The notes beneath the pieces are model-generated. The model was not told where the DNA came from and made no database searches. It saw only the letters and a list, made by a program, of their open reading frames with translations. The translations under genes and the position numbers were made by a program. This document shows positions 6,728 to 10,943 of a stretch of DNA of 10,943 nt, one piece after another. Within the stretch, counting starts at the first letter, position 1. Each line of letters begins with the position of its first letter. Origin of the DNA: an uncultured Haemophilus sp. (GTDB lineage Bacteria > Pseudomonadota > Gammaproteobacteria > Enterobacterales > Pasteurellaceae); NCBI RefSeq assembly GCF_905207935.1, contig NZ_CAJLNI010000062.1, positions 1 through 10,943 of the forward strand, written 5' to 3'.

Positions 6728-8005
6728 ATGAACATTCAACAATTAATTGAAAATGCAAAACAATCCCTTAATGCACCACAACATCATAATGCCTTTGATG
6801 AAAGCTTTGAGAGCTGCATTAAATGTACGGCATGCACTGCGGTATGTCCGGTTTCACGTCAAAATCCAAACTATCCAGGTCCAAAACAATCAGGCCCAGA
6901 TGGTGAGCGTTTACGCTTAAAATCAGCGGAGCTTTATGATGAAGCATTGAAATACTGCACTAACTGTAAACGTTGTGAAATTGCATGTCCGTCTGATGTG
7001 AAAATCGGTGACATTATCGTTCGCGCAAGAAACAAATACCTTGCTCAACAACACAAGCCAGCAGTGCAAAAATTACGTGATGCGATTTTAAGTAACACCG
7101 ATATTATGGGTTCACTTAATACACCGCTTGCACCAATTGTGAATACGATTACGGGCTTGAAAGCGACAAAATTTGTGTTGGAAAAAGCGTTAAAAATCAG
7201 CCGTCATCGTACGTTACCAAAATATTCCTTTGGTACTTTCCGTAGCTGGTATATGAAAAAAATGGTGGAAAGCCAACAAAAATTCGAACGTAAAGTGGCG
7301 TATTATCACGGTTGTTATGTGAACTATAATAATCCACAATTGGGTAAAGAATTTATTCAAGTGTTCAATGCAATGGACATTGGTGTGGTGTTATTGGAAA
7401 AAGAAAAATGCTGTGGCTTGCCATTAAGCGTAAACCAATTTCCAGAACGTGCGAAAAAAATCGCACAATTTAACACCGATTACATCAGCAAAATGGTAGA
7501 TGAAAATGGCTTGGATGTGATCAGTGAAGCATCAAGTTGTACCTTAAATTTACGAGATGAATACCATCATATTTTAGGTATCGACAATGCGAAAGTTCGT
7601 CCGCATATTCACATGGTGACACCATTTTTATATCAACTCTTTAAAGAAGGCAAAACCTTACCGCTTAAACCATTGAAATTGCGTGTGGCTTATCATACCG
7701 CATGTCACGTGGATAAAGCGGGTTGGGCGCCATACACCTTGGAAGTGTTAAAACAAATTCCAGGCTTAGAAGTGGTGATGCTACCATCACAATGTTGTGG
7801 TATCGCAGGAACATACGGTTTCAAAGAAGAAAACTACGAGGTTTCCCAATCTATCGGTAAAAACTTATTCGATAATATCAATGCAGGCGGATTTGATTAC
7901 GTGATCTCTGAATGCCAAACTTGTAAATGGCAGATCGATATGTCATCTAACGTGACTTGTATCCATCCATTGACGTTATTGTGTATGTCGATGAATCAAG
8001 CTTAG
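6728..8005 (+). CDS. glpC: GlpC, iron-sulfur membrane-anchor subunit of anaerobic glycerol-3-phosphate dehydrogenase
   Basis: GlpC carries electrons from GlpAB to the quinone pool and tethers the complex to the membrane. Seen: 425 aa with two N-terminal ferredoxin-type 4Fe-4S motifs: Cys30, 33, 36 and 40 (CIKCTACTAVCP), and Cys77, 80, 83 and 87 (CTNCKRCEIACP). Two cysteine-rich CCG domains follow, with CCG at 228-230 and 356-358 and partner cysteines at 196, 271, 326, 396 and 399. This layout is shared with heterodisulfide-reductase-like and LldE-type proteins. No obvious transmembrane helix is seen, so membrane contact is probably peripheral. The AAGGAGG ribosome binding site at 6717-6723 overlaps the glpB stop codon, making it the third gene of one operon. 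A hairpin terminator begins 3 bases after the stop. Confidence 0.96.
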   Translation: MNIQQLIENAKQSLNAPQHHNAFDESFESCIKCTACTAVCPVSRQNPNYPGPKQSGPDGERLRLKSAELYDEALKYCTNCKRCEIACPSDVKIGDIIVRARNKYLAQQHKPAVQKLRDAILSNTDIMGSLNTPLAPIVNTITGLKATKFVLEKALKISRHRTLPKYSFGTFRSWYMKKMVESQQKFERKVAYYHGCYVNYNNPQLGKEFIQVFNAMDIGVVLLEKEKCCGLPLSVNQFPERAKKIAQFNTDYISKMVDENGLDVISEASSCTLNLRDEYHHILGIDNAKVRPHIHMVTPFLYQLFKEGKTLPLKPLKLRVAYHTACHVDKAGWAPYTLEVLKQIPGLEVVMLPSQCCGIAGTYGFKEENYEVSQSIGKNLFDNINAGGFDYVISECQTCKWQIDMSSNVTCIHPLTLLCMSMNQA

Positions 8006-8007
8006 TG

Positions 8008-8046
8008 AAAAGAGCGGAAACTGATAAAAAAGTGACCGCTCTTTTT
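8008..8046 (+). terminator. Terminator after glpC
   Basis: AAAAGAGCGG (8008-8017) pairs with CCGCTCTTTT (8036-8045) in a 10-bp stem with an 18-base loop, ending in a T-run at 8042-8046. The long loop and short T-run suggest leaky termination. The right arm with one flanking base is ACCGCTCTT, the complement of AAGAGCGGT, so the hairpin may have been built from near-uptake sequences. Confidence 0.65.
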
Positions 8047-8075
8047 GTTATTCAATCCAATATGGAGAATTAATT

Positions 8076-9167
8076 ATGCAAAAAATCTTCAAGGTTTCCT
8101 TACTTGCTGTGCTTTCATCTCTTGCAGTCAACAGCTTCGCCAGCACGGCAGAAGTGAAAGTGCTTGAGCCTCAATTAAATTATCAACAACTTCTTACTCA
8201 AAGACAGGTTGTGGATGAGTTGCTTGAACAAGCAGTGAAAATCCAAAACTCACCGGCTCGTGTTTCAAATGCAGGTTTTACCGCGAAACTTCCTTCCAAT
8301 ATGGAGCGTATTGCGGATCTTTTATTAGAAGCGTATAAGCTTGAGCCTTATCGTGTAGATTTTTTGTTTGGTGCAGCGAATGCCAATATTTATAACGGCA
8401 ATACAGATAAAGCCATTGAGCTTTACCAAAAAGTGCTTGATGTAGCCCCAGATGATGTGAAAGCTCATGCTTACTTGGCTGCATGGAATCGTTTTAAAGG
8501 CAATCAAGCGGAAGCGACAAAACATTTAGATCGCTTAAAACAACTTTCCCCAGAAAGCGCAAGTAAATTAGAAAAAGTCTTTGCAGTGATTGATAAAGCG
8601 GCTAATCAGCCAATTACCGATAAACTCGAAACCAAGTTACCAGAGCAATCGGCGATTATTACGTTGGGATACGCTTTAAACCCAGATGGCAGCATGCATG
8701 ACATTTTGGTGCAACGTTTAGAGAAAACCTTAGAAATTGCGAATCAAAATCCAGATGCGTTAATTATTGTGACGGGTGGGGTGCCACAAAACAATAAAAC
8801 CGAAGGGGATTTAATGAAGCAATGGTTGATTGAGAAAGGCGTGGATGCAAGCCGTATTTATTCGGATAACTATGCGCGTTCAACAGTCGAAAATGCGCTT
8901 TTCTCTCGTTACTCTTTAGCGAAACACAAAATCAAACATGCCGTGTTGATTAGCTCAGGTAGTCATGTTCGCCGCGGACAAGCGTTATTTGAAATTGCGA
9001 CGCAGGAATCAGGTCCACAAGGTCTTGTGATTGAAACGGTAGCAGCATTAGATAAACCGTTAGATCAATTACAAAAAATTACGGAGAAAGACTTGCTGGG
9101 TATTTATCGTGACAGCTTAAAAACAATGGGATTGCCAATGTTTAACAGCGGTGCATTGCAAGATTAA
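8076..9167 (+). CDS. Exported TPR-DUF218 (YdcF/SanA/ElyC-like) protein
   Basis: Function unknown. DUF218 proteins of the YdcF/SanA/ElyC group have been linked to envelope integrity and peptidoglycan or carrier-lipid handling. Seen: 363 aa. The N-terminus MQKIFKVSLLAVLSSLAVNSFA is a Sec signal peptide with a likely cut after Ala22. A helical part at about 75-165 includes TPR-like units (FGAANANIYNGNTDKAIELYQKVLDVAPDD and AYLAAWNRFKGNQAEATKHLDRLKQLSPES, given in pieces around 97-160). The DUF218 domain at about 192-310 has its usual marks: AIITLGYALNPDG, LIIVTGG, TEGDLMKQWLIEKGV, SRIYSDNYARSTVENA and AVLISSGSHVRRG. GGAG at 8064-8067 supports the start. Only 30 bases separate it from the glpC terminator, so readthrough may contribute to expression. 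The DUF218 assignment is firm; the role is inference. Confidence 0.85.
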   Translation: MQKIFKVSLLAVLSSLAVNSFASTAEVKVLEPQLNYQQLLTQRQVVDELLEQAVKIQNSPARVSNAGFTAKLPSNMERIADLLLEAYKLEPYRVDFLFGAANANIYNGNTDKAIELYQKVLDVAPDDVKAHAYLAAWNRFKGNQAEATKHLDRLKQLSPESASKLEKVFAVIDKAANQPITDKLETKLPEQSAIITLGYALNPDGSMHDILVQRLEKTLEIANQNPDALIIVTGGVPQNNKTEGDLMKQWLIEKGVDASRIYSDNYARSTVENALFSRYSLAKHKIKHAVLISSGSHVRRGQALFEIATQESGPQGLVIETVAALDKPLDQLQKITEKDLLGIYRDSLKTMGLPMFNSGALQD

Positions 9168-9182
9168 TTAATCCTTCAAAAC

Positions 9183-9213
9183 AAAAGTGCGGTGAATTTT
9201 CACCGCACTTTTT
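9183..9213. terminator. Bidirectional terminator made from an inverted pair of uptake sequences
   Basis: AAAAGTGCGGTGA (9183-9195) and TCACCGCACTTTT (9200-9212) form a 13-bp stem with loop ATTT, flanked by A-rich and T-rich ends. Each arm holds one exact uptake core (9185-9193 plus, 9202-9210 minus). It lies between two converging genes, 15 bases after the TPR-DUF218 stop and 15 before the asnA stop, so it can end both transcripts. Confidence 0.93.
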
Positions 9214-9227
9214 ATTTTCTCTTTTGA

Positions 9228-10220
9228 TTAAAGAATATGTTCATATTGTTCTAACATTTCTTTTGGCCATACACTTGATTGCACTTCACCAATGTGTTTT
9301 TTGTGAAGTAAAAGCATTGCCATACGAGATTGACCGATACCACCACCGATGGAGAGAGGTAATTTTCCGTTTAATAAATCTTGGTGCCAATCCATTTTTA
9401 AGCGATCTTCATCACCGGTTAAACCAACTTGTAAACGTAATGCGGATTCATCTACACGAATACCCATTGAAGAAAGCTCAAACGCTTTACCTAATTCAGA
9501 GTTCCATACCAAAATATCGCCGTTTAAACCTTTGTAGCCGTTTTCTGATTCAGTTGTCCAGTCATCGTAGTCAGGTGCACGGCCATCATGAGGTTTGCCG
9601 TCTGATAATTTGCCACCAATACCGACTAAGAACACGGCGCCATATTCTTTACAAATAGCGTTTTCGCGCTCTTTGCTTGAAAGATCTGGGTATCGTTTAA
9701 CTAAATCTTCACTGTGAACGAAAGTGATTTCTTTTGGCAAGCTTGATGGGATATCAAAGCGAGCTTCTACGGCTAATTCAGTTAAACGGATTGCACGATA
9801 GATAGAGCGTACCGTTTCTTTTAAATAAGCAAAGTTACGACGACCTTCAGGAATGACTTTTTCCCAGTCCCATTGGTCCACATAAACAGAGTGAGTTTGA
9901 TCCAATGAATCTTCATCTGGACGTAATGCTTTCATATGAACAAATAAGCCTTCACCTTCTTTAAAGTGGAAACGAGCGAGAGTATGGCGTTTCCATTTAG
10001 CCAATGAGTGAACCACTTCATAAACCGCATTTGGGATACATTTCACGTTTACTTGAACCGCTTTCTCAATTCCTGATAAGTTATCTTGCATACCGTTGCC
10101 AACTTCACTAAGGATTGGACCTTGTACTTCGATAATGCCAAGTTGTTCAATCAAGTTTTGAGTAAAGGTGTTCTTCACAAAGCTGATTTCTTGTTGTTGT
10201 AAAATAAACGTCTTTTTCAT
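9228..10220 (-). CDS. asnA: AsnA, ammonia-dependent aspartate--asparagine ligase
   Basis: This cytosolic enzyme makes asparagine from aspartate, ammonia and ATP, forming AMP and pyrophosphate. Seen: 330 aa, exactly the E. coli AsnA length, starting MKKTFILQQQEISFV. Active-site residues known in E. coli AsnA fall at the same numbers: Asp46 (GNGMQDN), Arg100 (MKALRPDED) and Gln116 (YVDQWDWE). The class II aminoacyl-tRNA-synthetase-like end GGGIGQSRMAMLLL is at 292-305. The frame is open to 10271, adding 17 residues. I reject that start because 330 aa fits the family and AAGGAT lies about 5-10 bases upstream of 10220. It is divergent from asnC, whose product activates asnA when asparagine is scarce in E. 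coli. Identification is firm; regulation here is inferred. Confidence 0.97.
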   Translation of the reverse strand: MKKTFILQQQEISFVKNTFTQNLIEQLGIIEVQGPILSEVGNGMQDNLSGIEKAVQVNVKCIPNAVYEVVHSLAKWKRHTLARFHFKEGEGLFVHMKALRPDEDSLDQTHSVYVDQWDWEKVIPEGRRNFAYLKETVRSIYRAIRLTELAVEARFDIPSSLPKEITFVHSEDLVKRYPDLSSKERENAICKEYGAVFLVGIGGKLSDGKPHDGRAPDYDDWTTESENGYKGLNGDILVWNSELGKAFELSSMGIRVDESALRLQVGLTGDEDRLKMDWHQDLLNGKLPLSIGGGIGQSRMAMLLLHKKHIGEVQSSVWPKEMLEQYEHIL

Positions 10221-10300
10221 ATTTATCCTTCTTTTTATAATAACTGCTAAGATTTGTTGTGCATTATTCAATAAAATGACAAATTATTTCAAGTAATTTC

Positions 10301-10329
10301 TTTACATTGTTTTAAATGTTGAATATTAT
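10301..10329 (+). promoter_or_regulatory. Sigma-70-type promoter of asnC
   Basis: TTTACA (10301-10306) and TATTAT (10324-10329) are separated by 17 bases, predicting a start near 10336 and a leader of about 40 bases. A matching asnA promoter leftward is less clear: TTGAAA (10292-10287) and AATAAT (10268-10263) with an 18-base spacer is the best seen, and it is weak. Confidence 0.6.
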
Positions 10330-10332
10330 CAA
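10304..10332. promoter_or_regulatory. Candidate AsnC operator region: two small inverted repeats
   Basis: ACATT (10304-10308) and AATGT (10315-10319) form an inverted repeat with a 6-base gap over the -35. TTGA (10319-10322) and TCAA (10329-10332) form a second with a 6-base gap over the -10. Placement over the promoter fits the autorepression known for AsnC in E. coli. Such small repeats arise by chance in AT-rich DNA, so this is tentative. Confidence 0.35.
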
Positions 10333-10376
10333 AAATAAAGAAGATATTTTGAAAAAGATCTAATAAGGAGTGTTTT

Positions 10377-10829
10377 ATGAACAATATCGATACACTTGAT
10401 CGCCAAATTCTCCGTGTACTGACTAAAGATGCCCGTACACCTTATGCAGAAATGGCAAAGAGCTTTGGGGTGAGTCCAGGTACAATTCATGTTCGCGTAG
10501 AGAAAATGCGTCAGTCTGGTTTGATTGAAGGGACAAAAGCGATCATCGATGAACGTAAGCTGGGTTACGATGTGTGCTGTTTTATTGGCATTATTTTGAA
10601 GAGCGCAAAAGATTACGAAAAAGTGATTAAAAAGCTAGAGACCTTTGATGAAGTAGTGGAAGCCTATTACACCACGGGGAATTATTCGATTTTTATTAAA
10701 GTGATGACACACACCATTGCTGAATTACATTCCGTGTTGGCGACTAAGATCCAGTTAATTGATGAAATTCAATCAACGGAAACCTTGATTTCTATGCAAA
10801 ATCCAATTTTACGAGACATTAAACCTTAA
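10377..10829 (+). CDS. asnC: AsnC, asparagine-responsive Lrp/AsnC-family regulator
   Basis: This DNA-binding regulator in E. coli represses its own gene and activates divergent asnA when asparagine is low. Seen: 150 aa, against about 152 in E. coli. The winged helix-turn-helix covers about 4-50 (LDRQILRVLTKDARTPYAEM and FGVSPGTIHVRVEKMRQSGLI). A ligand-binding RAM domain covers about 65-140, with the effector-pocket motif TTGNYSIFIKV at 99-109. AAGGAG at 10365-10370 stands 6 bases before the ATG. The divergent arrangement with asnA strongly supports AsnC rather than another Lrp-like protein. A strong terminator follows. Confidence 0.95.
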   Translation: MNNIDTLDRQILRVLTKDARTPYAEMAKSFGVSPGTIHVRVEKMRQSGLIEGTKAIIDERKLGYDVCCFIGIILKSAKDYEKVIKKLETFDEVVEAYYTTGNYSIFIKVMTHTIAELHSVLATKIQLIDEIQSTETLISMQNPILRDIKP

Positions 10830-10845
10830 ATGTCATCGAAACAAT

Positions 10846-10881
10846 AAAGGCGTGTTTGATACACGCCTTTGCTTTTTTTTT
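10846..10881 (+). terminator. Rho-independent terminator of asnC
   Basis: AAAGGCGTGT (10846-10855) pairs perfectly with ACACGCCTTT (10861-10870) around a TTGAT loop, followed after GC by nine T at 10873-10881. It starts 16 bases after the asnC stop. It may also end the converging gene at 10884, though the leftward T-run is short. Confidence 0.93.
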
Positions 10882-10883
10882 GA

Positions 10884-10943
10884 TTAACGATAACGATCGA
10901 GGAATTTGTAATAGAGTACGCCGATCTTGGTGGCTAAGTTTTT
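10884..10943 (-). CDS. C-terminal end of an unidentified leftward gene
   Basis: Read leftward from the window edge, 19 codons give KNLATKIGVLYYKFLDRYR and then the TAA at 10886-10884, 2 bases before the asnC terminator T-run. An open frame stopping right beside a terminator, converging on asnC, fits a real gene end. The fragment is too short and shows no motif that lets me name the product. The basic, aromatic tail could belong to many families. Confidence 0.55.
   Translation of the reverse strand, partial: KNLATKIGVLYYKFLDRYR

Noticed and set aside
9224..9658. Plus-strand 144-codon open frame opposite asnA
   Set aside because: It is antisense to a well-conserved enzyme, has no recognisable domain and overlaps the asnA stop; it is a coding shadow.
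10221..10271. Longer AsnA starting at 10271
   Set aside because: The 330-aa form from 10220 matches the E. coli length and active-site numbering, and has its own ribosome binding site.
1..10943. CRISPR array, mobile element, toxin-antitoxin pair or phage defence cassette
   Set aside because: No regularly spaced repeats, transposase, integrase, terminal inverted repeats or small paired genes were found; the genes are ordinary Pasteurellaceae metabolism.

Overview
The window looks like chromosomal DNA from a Haemophilus-type member of the Pasteurellaceae, possibly H. parainfluenzae or a close relative. The clues are low-GC coding, five exact copies of the Haemophilus DNA uptake word AAGTGCGGT (two of them forming a terminator), and a GlpQ lipoprotein that I recognise from memory as very close to H. 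influenzae protein D. The species call is inference. No tRNA, rRNA, CRISPR array, insertion sequence, phage or defence gene was found.

Positions 1-8005 form a glycerol-3-phosphate (G3P) locus arranged divergently around a 291-base control region (3457-3747). Leftward run glpT (G3P/phosphate antiporter), a frameshifted gene for an exported beta-propeller protein, and glpQ (lipoprotein glycerophosphodiesterase, cut by the window edge). Rightward run glpA, glpB and glpC, the three subunits of the anaerobic G3P dehydrogenase; glpA and glpB overlap, and glpC follows glpB with a strong ribosome binding site. The control region holds two perfect CRP-type palindromes flanking a GlpR-like operator. 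Together, GlpQ releases G3P from glycerophosphodiesters at the envelope, GlpT imports it, and GlpABC oxidises it to dihydroxyacetone phosphate while passing electrons to the quinone pool.

Positions 8076-9167 encode an exported protein joining TPR-like helices to a DUF218 (YdcF/SanA/ElyC) domain. It follows a hairpin terminator so closely that it has little room for its own promoter.

Positions 9228-10829 hold a divergent pair: asnA (ammonia-dependent asparagine synthetase, leftward) and asnC (its Lrp/AsnC-family regulator, rightward). They share a 156-base spacer with a good asnC promoter and palindromes overlapping it. asnC ends at a strong terminator. The last 60 bases carry the C-terminal end of an unidentified leftward gene.

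Most of this is well-known metabolism. The points most worth a second look are the broken exported propeller gene inside the glp locus, the CRP/GlpR/CRP layout, the use of uptake sequences in terminators with a recurrent one-base variant, and the TPR-DUF218 protein.
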